Origin: Oscillospiraceae bacterium
Lineage (GTDB): Bacteria; Bacillota_A; Clostridia; Oscillospirales; CAG-272
NCBI GenBank assembly: GCA_015064665.1
Contig: SVRU01000110.1
Coordinates: 1 to 5,043 of the forward strand
DNA length: 5,043 bases
Reading direction: 5' to 3'
Part shown: positions 1 to 4,586 of the stretch, in pieces
Layout: each line of letters begins with the position of its first letter
How positions within the stretch are numbered: the stretch's first letter is position 1
Translations under genes and position numbers: made by a program
The notes under the pieces: model-generated
Database searches by the model: none
Told to the model about the DNA's origin: nothing
What the model saw: the letters and a program-made list of their open reading frames with translations, nothing else

Positions 1-5
1 CTCCG
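1..5 (-). promoter_or_regulatory. Ribosome binding site reading across the window junction
   Basis: On the minus strand these bases read CGGAG. If the window is circular they lie four bases before the ATG at 5039-5037 of the membrane protein gene, which has no other ribosome binding site in the linear window. The spacing is shorter than at the neighbouring genes (7-9 nt) but usable. Confidence 0.6.
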
Positions 6-11
6 AGGGAC

Positions 12-1541
12 TTAACTTTTATTTTTATCGAGTAGAGATGTAAGCTGACGCGCTTTTTTCTTTTGGATTGCTTTATAAGGTGAAACGTCAAGCTTGAGGA
101 AGGATTCTTTCAAACCGGTATGTATATCGTTATCATTGTAATTAGTGACGAAGTCCCAGAGGTCTTCTCCAAAGGTAGATTCTCTTGTATCGTTACGTGA
201 GAGTATTCCGACCTGTGCTAAATTACGCATAAACATTCGCTCGGAACGTTTTTCATCTACACCTCTAGAATAGGAGTACCAAACGTCTAGTACTGCCTTA
301 TCCGGTTGGTCATCTATACGAACACGGCGAAGACGCTTCCACCAATCCATAGGGGGAGAATCCAGGTCTAATCTATCCTCTGTGAATTCAATGACCTCGG
401 TCATTAGTTTGGTAATAAATTCACGTCGGAGGTCTAAGATCTTATAGAGCCTATGTAATGCCGGAGAGCATTCGTGCTTATAATCATAACAGCTAATGAA
501 GTGATCGCACTTATGATAAAATTTTCGTTTCGTTTCAAACTCTACGTTGAGAATTACGGTCGGCTCCGGGAGAATTCCTTTTATCTGCTTTTCCATATAC
601 GGATTATTTTCACTATTAATATTGCAGCTCTTAAGCAGCTCCTCAAGTTTTTCCTTTAATTCATGATTTTTTCCGTTTTCAAGATACCATTTTATACGAC
701 CGACAAGACAACCGGTTTTGAAAGATTTCATTTCATACGCTGTCTGATAGACGTACAAATCATACCGGGATATAAGTCCCCTGGTTCTCCAGAACTCAAA
801 GAAGAACGCTTTATAATTCATTTGAACAACTTCTTTTGCCTTTGCGTAGGTTCTAAAAAAGACGTTATTGGAACGTCGAGACCCCAGCGCAAAATAGTCA
901 AGATCAAATAACTCGCTATGCTGCGTCGTAATCCACATGTGTTTATATACGTCTCGGAGAGAACAAACAAGGTGCTTTGAAAGTGATTCGTCGCAAAACA
1001 TTGTAATAGGCTTTTGAATGAGATTCGTATGGAAAGCGTAATCAATACGGTTTTCTGTAACCTCTAAAATACTAATATCATAAGCTCTAAGCATAAGATC
1101 AAGCGCGTCAAAACTTTTATTGATAGCACCGTAAAGACCGTCAAGAATGAGCGAATATGTACGAAGCTGTACCTGTATCCTGGGCGTTTTCTCGTTTGGA
1201 AGATAATCCGATATAAATATATCGAATCTCTCCTCGCAGGTAAGACGATATCCATAGAGGCCGCCGCCGACAGCCGCACCGAAGGAGCTTACCGACAAGT
1301 TATGAAAAACAACCTCTTCAGAGGGATTAGCCTTCTTCTGAGTTTTGAATACATTGAGATCATAAAGGAGATCAATAATACCGTCGTGCTCTACGTTAGG
1401 CTTATCATCTTTCAGATAAACGCTGTAATATAGAGTATCTATATGATGCGATACGGCTTTTTCTTTTATTCCGAAGTGATATTCCTGCTCTTCGGAGGTA
1501 AACTCTTCGAATATCTTAGCTCGCTTGACAGAATTAAGCAT
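12..1541 (-). CDS. rep: Rolling-circle replication initiator (Rep_trans-like), 509 aa
   Basis: Probable replication initiation protein, acting as a nicking and joining enzyme at a double-strand origin. The order of motifs resembles the replication initiation factor family found in pT181-type plasmids and some filamentous phages: a strand IQVQL at 122-126, RIDYAFHTN at 165-173 (the family's R-x-D signature), then YFALGSRRS at 216-224 running into FFRTYAKAKE at 228-237, which matches the family's G-S-x-x-S ... R-x-Y-x-K block, and an RYDLYVY strand near 259-265. Tyr232 is the best candidate nucleophile by position. A tail of about 230 residues, including DWWKRLRRVRID at 399-410, makes it longer than plasmid Reps of about 300 aa. 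I chose the ATG at 1541 because AAAGGAG lies six to seven bases upstream; an in-frame ATG at 1676 would add 45 residues but has no such site and would read through the palindrome at 1558-1580. Family by eye, not searched. Confidence 0.72.
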   Translation of the reverse strand: MLNSVKRAKIFEEFTSEEQEYHFGIKEKAVSHHIDTLYYSVYLKDDKPNVEHDGIIDLLYDLNVFKTQKKANPSEEVVFHNLSVSSFGAAVGGGLYGYRLTCEERFDIFISDYLPNEKTPRIQVQLRTYSLILDGLYGAINKSFDALDLMLRAYDISILEVTENRIDYAFHTNLIQKPITMFCDESLSKHLVCSLRDVYKHMWITTQHSELFDLDYFALGSRRSNNVFFRTYAKAKEVVQMNYKAFFFEFWRTRGLISRYDLYVYQTAYEMKSFKTGCLVGRIKWYLENGKNHELKEKLEELLKSCNINSENNPYMEKQIKGILPEPTVILNVEFETKRKFYHKCDHFISCYDYKHECSPALHRLYKILDLRREFITKLMTEVIEFTEDRLDLDSPPMDWWKRLRRVRIDDQPDKAVLDVWYSYSRGVDEKRSERMFMRNLAQVGILSRNDTRESTFGEDLWDFVTNYNDNDIHTGLKESFLKLDVSPYKAIQKKKARQLTSLLDKNKS

Positions 1542-1546
1542 TTTTC

Positions 1547-1553
1547 TCTCCTT
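1547..1553 (-). promoter_or_regulatory. Ribosome binding site that fixes the Rep start
   Basis: The minus strand reads AAGGAGA here, five to six bases before the ATG at 1541. It is the strongest Shine-Dalgarno in the region and is why the longer reading frame starting at 1676 was not used. Confidence 0.8.
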
Positions 1554-1557
1554 TTTC

Positions 1558-1590
1558 GTTCTCAAAACGATTTTGAGAACTCTTTTTTTA
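1558..1590 (+). terminator. Ten-base-pair hairpin beside the Rep ribosome binding site, terminator-like on the plus strand
   Basis: Arms GTTCTCAAAA (1558-1567) and TTTTGAGAAC (1571-1580) pair perfectly around a three-base loop. On the plus strand TCTTTTTTT follows, which is the shape of an intrinsic terminator, although no plus-strand gene precedes it. On the minus strand the same hairpin would form in the Rep leader, four bases before the Shine-Dalgarno, and has no U-tract. It could end an antisense RNA to rep, be a repressor operator, or tune Rep translation; the sequence does not decide. Confidence 0.5.
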
Positions 1591-1678
1591 ACGATTTTCT
1601 CAGTATTTTCAAGGGTTTTCGGGGTTTTATGTGTGAAGCGTATTACAACCACGCCACCCGTGCGGAGAAAATTCAAAA

Positions 1679-1737
1679 ATTACGGCTAAAAACGCTTCCC
1701 GCTCCGCTACCGAAGCGTTTTTAGCTTAACCCGTAAT
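1679..1737. terminator. Large inverted repeat between the 68-aa gene and rep, bidirectional terminator-like
   Basis: Arms GCTAAAAACGCTTC (1685-1698) and GAAGCGTTTTTAGC (1712-1725) are fully complementary around a 13-base GC-rich loop. Outside them ATTACG (1679-1684) pairs with CGTAAT (1732-1737) across a six-base bulge. On either strand the inner stem ACGCTTC/GAAGCGT is followed by T runs, so it can act as an intrinsic terminator both ways. It would separate the upstream regulator transcript from rep, which would then need its own promoter. The size also suits a replication-origin hairpin. Confidence 0.65.
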
Positions 1738-1739
1738 CT

Positions 1740-1946
1740 TTATTTAGAATTTCTCAAAAAATTCTCAGCTTCTTCCTTGCCGTAAGACCGTTCGAGAGCT
1801 CTGGCGAAGGCTTCATTAACATCGAAGCTAACGAATTTAGGCTTTTGCGCAGTCTTTTTGCACCGGCTCTTATTCTGATAGTATGCCCGGATCTTCCCGG
1901 CACGGTAGGCGGCTTTTTCGGCAGCCGTGAATTTGTGATATTTCAT
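1740..1946 (-). CDS. Small basic protein of unknown function, 68 aa
   Basis: I do not recognise a named family. The protein begins MKYHKFTAAEKAAYRAGKIR and is strongly basic in its first half (a cluster of Lys and Arg around residues 17-35), then turns acidic and helical, with an AFARALERSYGKEEAENF-type helix near the end. The AEKAAYRAGK segment is like the Y-x-x-G motifs in the 72- and 84-residue proteins of this element, so the three may be distant relatives or share a nucleic-acid-binding role (inference). The start at 1946 is set by AAGGAG six bases upstream; an open frame continues to 2057 but crosses the structured non-coding region and has no ribosome binding site. It sits between that region and the large hairpin before rep, and could be a replication accessory factor. 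Confidence 0.7.
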   Translation of the reverse strand: MKYHKFTAAEKAAYRAGKIRAYYQNKSRCKKTAQKPKFVSFDVNEAFARALERSYGKEEAENFLRNSK

Positions 1947-2241
1947 AACTATCTCCTTGGAGAAGGAATTTCGCCTTCTGCGGAAGGCGAGCGACAGACG
2001 TCGCAACAAGCACGCCCGAGGGCGCGCAAAGCGTCTTTCGACGCATTGAGAACACAACCCTTAAGGTTGAAGAAGGAGGGGACGGGAAGGGTGCGAACAG
2101 TGCGAGCTCGGCAAGCCGAGACGTGCATCAGAGCGAACCGAGCTATCCTAAAGTGACAAATGTAATACATTGCACCTCGAGCTTAACCGTAATACATTTC
2201 CGACGTCGAAAATGTATTACTTTTTCTGCGCGTGAAATGTA
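1947..2241. other. GC-rich, hairpin-dense non-coding region; candidate origin or control region
   Basis: No convincing gene lies here. By hand count 1981-2160 is about 58% G+C, well above most of the window. Short inverted repeats follow one another: TCGCCTTC/GAAGGCGA (1971-1978, 1983-1990), GCGAC/GTCGC (1991-1995, 2000-2004), GCGTC/GACGC (about 2031-2044), CAACC/GGTTG flanking CTTAA (about 2055-2069), and CTCGGC/GCCGAG (about 2107-2120). At its end stand the AATGTATTAC repeats and their palindrome. Such density of foldable elements next to repeats and near a Rep gene suits a replication origin (double- or single-strand) or a structured leader RNA. Which one is inference, and I find no nick-site consensus that I can assign. 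Confidence 0.5.
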
Positions 2242-2245
2242 TTAC
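2159..2245. repeat. Cluster of four AATGTATTAC repeats
   Basis: Four copies of the ten-base motif AATGTATTAC lie here: two on the minus strand (2162-2171 and 2189-2198) and two on the plus strand (2211-2220 and 2236-2245). The last overlaps the stop codon of the regulator gene. Flanks are partly conserved (TGA before and TTGCACC after copies at 2162 and 2236), suggesting a unit of about 20 bp. The core GTATTAC is itself a palindrome with one central base, as expected of a site for a dimeric protein. A fifth copy is in the nuclease promoter. They could be operators, replication iterons, or both. Confidence 0.85.
2189..2220. repeat. 32-bp near-perfect palindrome built from two repeat copies
   Basis: Two AATGTATTAC copies face each other around the self-complementary centre CGACGTCG (2201-2208). 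All 32 positions pair except one, C2200 against A2209. It could extrude as a cruciform, fold as a hairpin in single-stranded DNA, or bind a cooperative pair of dimers. There is no U-tract of terminator type directly after it on the minus strand. Confidence 0.8.
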
Positions 2246-2472
2246 TTTGCACCTTCAGCGTGAGCTTCAGCTTTGGCTACGTACTCCTTCATAGCAACTT
2301 CGAGAAGATCGGCGACGGTGAATTTATCATAAGCGTAGCCGCTACCGTCTCGATAAGTATAGTAATTCCGTCCTCCTCGCCCGGTGAAGCTCTCCGTCCT
2401 GGAAGAGATAACGTCGTTAACCTTCCCGAGAAGCTCCGAGTTAACTCTGAGGCTTATAACCTTATCTCGCAT
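2242..2472 (-). CDS. Ribbon-helix-helix DNA-binding regulator, 76 aa
   Basis: Probable dimeric DNA-binding protein of the Arc/MetJ/CopG fold. Residues 4-10 (KVISLRV) form the N-terminal beta strand that would pair with a second subunit and enter the major groove; NSELLGKVNDVISSRT (11-26) is the first helix; FTVADLLEVAMKEYVAK (51-67) is the second helix. Between the helices is an unusually long insert (about 27-50) rich in Gly, Tyr and Arg, where typical members have a tight turn. The start is fixed by AAGGAG at 2482-2487. It is divergent from the nuclease gene 73 bp away, and AATGTATTAC sits inside the nuclease promoter as well as four times after this gene, so repression of the nuclease and perhaps copy-number or operon control is the natural inference. 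I see no clear promoter for the gene itself. A short antitoxin-like role is possible. Confidence 0.78.
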   Translation of the reverse strand: MRDKVISLRVNSELLGKVNDVISSRTESFTGRGGRNYYTYRDGSGYAYDKFTVADLLEVAMKEYVAKAEAHAEGAK

Positions 2473-2490
2473 TTTTTAAATCTCCTTATC

Positions 2491-2520
2491 TTGACAAATG
2501 TATTACTTTTGCGATATAAT
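2491..2520 (+). promoter_or_regulatory. Consensus sigma-A promoter of the nuclease gene
   Basis: TTGACA (2491-2496) and TATAAT (2515-2520) both match the consensus perfectly, 18 bases apart. Transcription would begin near 2527, leaving a leader of about 19 nt before the ATG at 2546. A promoter this strong on a cargo gene with an operator in its spacer implies it is meant to be held shut. Confidence 0.88.
2497..2506 (+). promoter_or_regulatory. Operator-like AATGTATTAC between the -35 and -10 boxes
   Basis: This is the fifth copy of the repeat, isolated from the other four by 250 bp and placed directly after the -35 box. Bound protein here would block RNA polymerase. With its flanks (TGACA before, TTTTGC after) it resembles the copy at 2153-2173. 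The probable ligand is the ribbon-helix-helix protein encoded next door (inference). Confidence 0.7.
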
Positions 2521-2545
2521 AAAGAAAAAACTTTTGAGGTGTACT

Positions 2546-3496
2546 ATGGATAATAAACTTGTTTGTCCCATTTGCGGTGAGCCGACTCGCATCTGGATGG
2601 GTAACGCACGTAAAGACCGTCTTTGCGGAAAACACGCTGATATGCTCAAAGCAGGCGAGCTTATCCTCGATGATAAAGGACATTACGTTAAGGTCAATAC
2701 AGCGCCTAAAGCGACTATGGAAGAACCGGCGCCGGCGAAGGAAGAAGCAAAATCTGATTTAACGTGCATAATTTGCGGTGAGCCTTCAAACGGGAAGCCC
2801 CAATGCAAAAATTGTTATTATGAAACAAAAGATTTTATGGAAGTTTTAGATAAAAACAGTTCCACAAGAAAAATACGCGACTATTATTACAACCTAAAAG
2901 AAAGAATTTTAATAATAAAAAGCGTAGAAGAAACTCGCAAACAATGCAACAAACTAATTGCAATAGCAATGGTTGCTGAAACATATAATGATGATACCTC
3001 TTTAATTGATAGAGTATATAAAGATGTCGAAGCACTGATGAAAGGCAAACAAGCACCTAAACATAACGACAAATATGAAGAAGAGCGAAAAGAAAAAGAC
3101 GAAAAGAAAAGCAAAGTAAATACAGCTCTCGACGGTCACAATGTAGATTCTGATATGGAAGTAAGAATTGATGATGTACTATTCAACGCCTGTATTCTTC
3201 ACTCTTATGGAGCTAGTATAGAAGAAATAATAGAAAAACGAAAAAAATGCGATTGGTATATTCCTATCACAAACGACAGAGGAATTTATATAGAATATTG
3301 GGGTATGAAAACGCCAAAATACCTTGAAGAACGTAAAGAAAAAGAAGAACTATACAAAAAATACGATATACCATACATCGGTATAGAAGCAGACGATCCT
3401 AAGCAAGATATGCAAACGTTCAAATCAAATCTAATACGAGATATAACAAAACTCGCAATAAAAAGATACGGTTTTATGCCTAGATGGAAAATTTGA
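2546..3496 (+). CDS. Double zinc-ribbon protein with PD-(D/E)XK-like nuclease domain, 316 aa
   Basis: Probable metal-dependent DNA endonuclease, of unknown target. First comes a zinc site C7-x2-C10 with C27-x2-H30, a charged Ala/Glu/Pro linker (about 52-70), and a second site C74-x2-C77 with C87-x2-C90. A helical middle (about 92-165) and a Lys/Glu-rich, probably coiled-coil stretch (174-190) follow. The C-terminal domain (about 200-305) reads like the restriction-endonuclease fold: Glu205 in SDMEVRIDDVLF, Asp236 in CDWYIPI, Glu250 in IYIEYWG, then Lys264/Lys266 in the next helix and a PYIGIE strand. The lysine is moved off the strand, as in related helicase-linked nucleases. I use the ATG at 2546, preceded by GAGG at 2536-2539; an upstream in-frame ATG at 2498 lies inside the promoter. 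G+C falls from about 47% before 2820 to about 31% after, so the gene may be a fusion of two sources. It is the only long plus-strand gene and looks like cargo: defence, inter-element competition or toxin. Confidence 0.75.
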   Translation: MDNKLVCPICGEPTRIWMGNARKDRLCGKHADMLKAGELILDDKGHYVKVNTAPKATMEEPAPAKEEAKSDLTCIICGEPSNGKPQCKNCYYETKDFMEVLDKNSSTRKIRDYYYNLKERILIIKSVEETRKQCNKLIAIAMVAETYNDDTSLIDRVYKDVEALMKGKQAPKHNDKYEEERKEKDEKKSKVNTALDGHNVDSDMEVRIDDVLFNACILHSYGASIEEIIEKRKKCDWYIPITNDRGIYIEYWGMKTPKYLEERKEKEELYKKYDIPYIGIEADDPKQDMQTFKSNLIRDITKLAIKRYGFMPRWKI

Positions 3497-3500
3497 TGTT

Positions 3501-3540
3501 ACAGAACACGCTTTTAAGGCGTGTTCTGTATTCACTTTTA
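3501..3540. terminator. Terminator between the convergent nuclease and 84-aa genes
   Basis: Arms ACAGAACACGC (3501-3511) and GCGTGTTCTGT (3519-3529) pair perfectly around a seven-base loop, four bases after the nuclease stop. T-rich sequence follows on the plus strand. The minus side has a weaker T-run, so it serves mainly the nuclease and perhaps also the operon arriving from the other side. Confidence 0.8.
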
Positions 3541-3792
3541 TCTCTTTTTCAAATTGTGCTTATATGCTTTAGCGTTATCTTTTCGAGCATCAAGATAACC
3601 AGAACGATAAGCTCTACCCGCATCAGTCAAACCAATATCGCCAAACTCATTTTGTTTATAAGCGCCGTCGTTCGTATAACGAATACCCGTACTGAGTTCA
3701 GCGGCATATTTGCTTGCCTTTTCGGCTGGATTAAGAAGAGTAACAGTTTTTCCCTTCTTAGTTTTAACTTTTTTTCCTCCAAAACCAAACAT
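3538..3792 (-). CDS. Small basic mobile-element protein, 84 aa
   Basis: Function unknown. The layout is one I associate with small proteins of Firmicutes phages and plasmids: a basic, Gly-rich start (MFGFGGKKVKTKKGK), a TVTLLNPAEKASKYAAEL segment (17-34), a TGIRYTND strand (36-43), and a closing LTDAGRAYRSGYLDARKD helix (56-73) followed by AKAYKHNLKKR. The A-Y-R-S-G-Y-L-D-A-R-K-D motif recurs in altered form in the 72-residue protein. No signal peptide or membrane segment. It is the last gene of the minus-strand operon, 79 nt after the 69-residue gene. Its ribosome binding site is poor: GGAG lies about 13 bases upstream of the ATG, so translation may be weak or start in an unusual way. A DNA- or RNA-binding role is suggested only by charge. 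Confidence 0.72.
   Translation of the reverse strand: MFGFGGKKVKTKKGKTVTLLNPAEKASKYAAELSTGIRYTNDGAYKQNEFGDIGLTDAGRAYRSGYLDARKDNAKAYKHNLKKR
3652..3680 (+). promoter_or_regulatory. Possible plus-strand promoter inside the 84-aa gene
   Basis: TTGTTT (3652-3657) and TATAAC (3675-3680) are 17 bases apart; the -10 matches five of six positions, the -35 only three. It points at the plus-strand terminator at 3845-3878, so an antisense RNA of about 190 nt is possible. The bases are also under coding constraint on the other strand, so chance is a real alternative. Confidence 0.25.
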
Positions 3793-3844
3793 ATTAAATT
3801 TCTTTCTCCCCTTAAGGCTGGGGGCTACCTATTTGTTTTTACTT

Positions 3845-3878
3845 AGACCACTCCTTCGGGGGTGGTTTTCTTTATTTT
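3845..3878 (+). terminator. Intrinsic terminator with TTCG loop, plus-strand orientation
   Basis: AGACCACTCC (3845-3854, with G3846 as a wobble) pairs with GGGGTGGTTT (3859-3868) around a TTCG tetraloop, and T-rich TTTTCTTTATTTT follows. It begins just past the stop of the minus-strand 69-aa gene, but the T-tract is on the plus strand, so it would stop plus-strand transcription: read-through from the nuclease or an antisense RNA. On the minus strand it is a hairpin without a U-tract, possibly an mRNA-stabilising or attenuating element before the 84-aa gene. Confidence 0.65.
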
Positions 3879-4081
3879 ATCGGTGTATCCGAAAGAATAG
3901 AATATACGTTAACCAGGAAGCCATAGCGCTTTTGATATGCTGCTTCGTTTAAACCTTTTTCTGCCATAACTTTTTTCTTGTCTTTATTGGAAAACATTCC
4001 GACGCACTCCCGGAGCTCGTCCCTATTAACTCCGCTACGTAGTTTTTTATTTATCCAGGCACGTTCTTTCTTGTATTTCAT
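3872..4081 (-). CDS. Small basic protein overlapping its upstream neighbour, 69 aa
   Basis: Unrecognised. The first half is very basic and helical (MKYKKERAWINKKLRSGVNR, then NKDKKKVMAEKG at 32-43), the second half has AAYQKRYGFLVNVYSIL (47-63), which is amphipathic rather than membrane-spanning. The reading frame starts 35 bases before the end of the 96-residue gene, in another frame, with GAGG six bases upstream of the ATG inside that gene. Overlap of this kind usually means translational coupling, so the two products may be made together. The hairpin at 3845-3868 follows immediately. Charge suggests binding to nucleic acid; nothing more can be claimed. Confidence 0.72.
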   Translation of the reverse strand: MKYKKERAWINKKLRSGVNRDELRECVGMFSNKDKKKVMAEKGLNEAAYQKRYGFLVNVYSILSDTPIK

Positions 4082-4337
4082 AACAACCTCGCTCCCCGGA
4101 CGCTTCGATCATCTTGTCGAGAATCTCTTCGTAACTCTCGGCGCAGGGGAGGAAGATCGTGCCCGACGGAAGCTCGGCGTCGTCGTTATACTCAAACGTA
4201 CCACCGATGCAGAGTGACGTGCGATGCTTTCCGTAATCTCCCGGGCATTCTTCGATAAAGCATATATCAAAAACGGAGACAAGACGTCTGAGATTATCTA
4301 CCGGGTCTGTGACCTCTATATAGTGTTCAATTTTCAT
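4047..4337 (-). CDS. Acidic protein of unknown function with a FlbD-like pattern, 96 aa
   Basis: In contrast to its basic neighbours this protein is acidic. Its pattern is a chain of beta strands: HYIEVTD (5-11), LRRLVSVFDICFIEEC (16-31), TSLCIGG (40-46), GTIFLPC (59-65), then a helix AESYEEILDKMIEA (66-79). The order I-x-V-T-D, I-x-x-I-E-E, T-x-L-x-x-G, ESYEEI resembles small FlbD-like proteins common in phages and plasmids, but the match is loose and by eye. It has five cysteines (26, 31, 43, 65, 84, with another at 93), enough for metal or disulphide bonding, though no CxxC pair is seen. AAAGGA lies seven bases before the ATG, and the gap from the 72-residue gene is 15 nt, so it is firmly in the operon. 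Confidence 0.75.
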   Translation of the reverse strand: MKIEHYIEVTDPVDNLRRLVSVFDICFIEECPGDYGKHRTSLCIGGTFEYNDDAELPSGTIFLPCAESYEEILDKMIEASGERGCYEIQERTCLDK

Positions 4338-4352
4338 ATTTAATTCCTTTCT

Positions 4353-4571
4353 TTATCTGTTATTGTATTTGGTACGTTTATTTACCTTCCGGACGGTTTC
4401 TGCATCCTTCAGGCCCTTGTAATAGCCGCAGGAGGCCGAAGCATACGCTCCGAAGGATTTTTTGTAATTCACAGAATCCTTAACGCCCTGACGGTAGCCT
4501 TCTATGTAGCTGCGCTCGACGTTAGAAGGACTTCGCGTGCGCGACTTTGATTTTCTTACAGCAGTTGCCAT
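4353..4571 (-). CDS. Small basic protein with repeated Y-x-x-G motifs, 72 aa
   Basis: Unknown function. After a Lys/Arg/Ser-rich start (MATAVRKSKSRTRS) come two similar pieces: SYIEGYRQGVKDS (21-33) and GYYKGLKDAE (49-58), separated by a KKSFGAYASASC stretch; the tail is again basic. The first piece aligns with AYRSGYLDARKDN of the 84-residue protein, and with AAYRAGKIRAYY of the 68-residue one more weakly. No membrane segment or signal. AAAGGA at 4581-4586 is nine bases before the ATG; the gap from the preceding stop is 15 nt and to the next gene 15 nt. Regular spacing suggests one polycistronic message. Basic charge fits a nucleic-acid-binding or packaging-like role, which is inference. Confidence 0.72.
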   Translation of the reverse strand: MATAVRKSKSRTRSPSNVERSYIEGYRQGVKDSVNYKKSFGAYASASCGYYKGLKDAETVRKVNKRTKYNNR

Positions 4572-4586
4572 ATTTTTTTATCCTTT

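Noticed and set aside
1640..1646. A sixth copy of the operator core (GTATTAC) before rep
   Set aside because: Only seven bases match, which is expected about once by chance in a window of this size; flanks do not fit.
1542..1676. Upstream extension of Rep to an ATG at 1676 (45 more residues)
   Set aside because: No ribosome binding site there, the added residues are only basic and low in complexity, and they would run through the 1558-1580 palindrome; the ATG at 1541 has AAAGGAG.
1947..2057. Upstream extension of the 68-aa gene to 2057
   Set aside because: The added residues are an Arg/Cys-rich translation of the hairpin region, and the ATG at 1946 has AAGGAG at ideal spacing.
1845..2156. 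Plus-strand open frame of 103 aa across the hairpin region
   Set aside because: Arg/Ala-rich, no ribosome binding site, and it runs antisense through the 68-aa gene start and the structured region.
2498..2545. Upstream start of the nuclease gene at 2498
   Set aside because: It lies between the -35 and -10 boxes and so would not be in the transcript; GAGG precedes the ATG at 2546.
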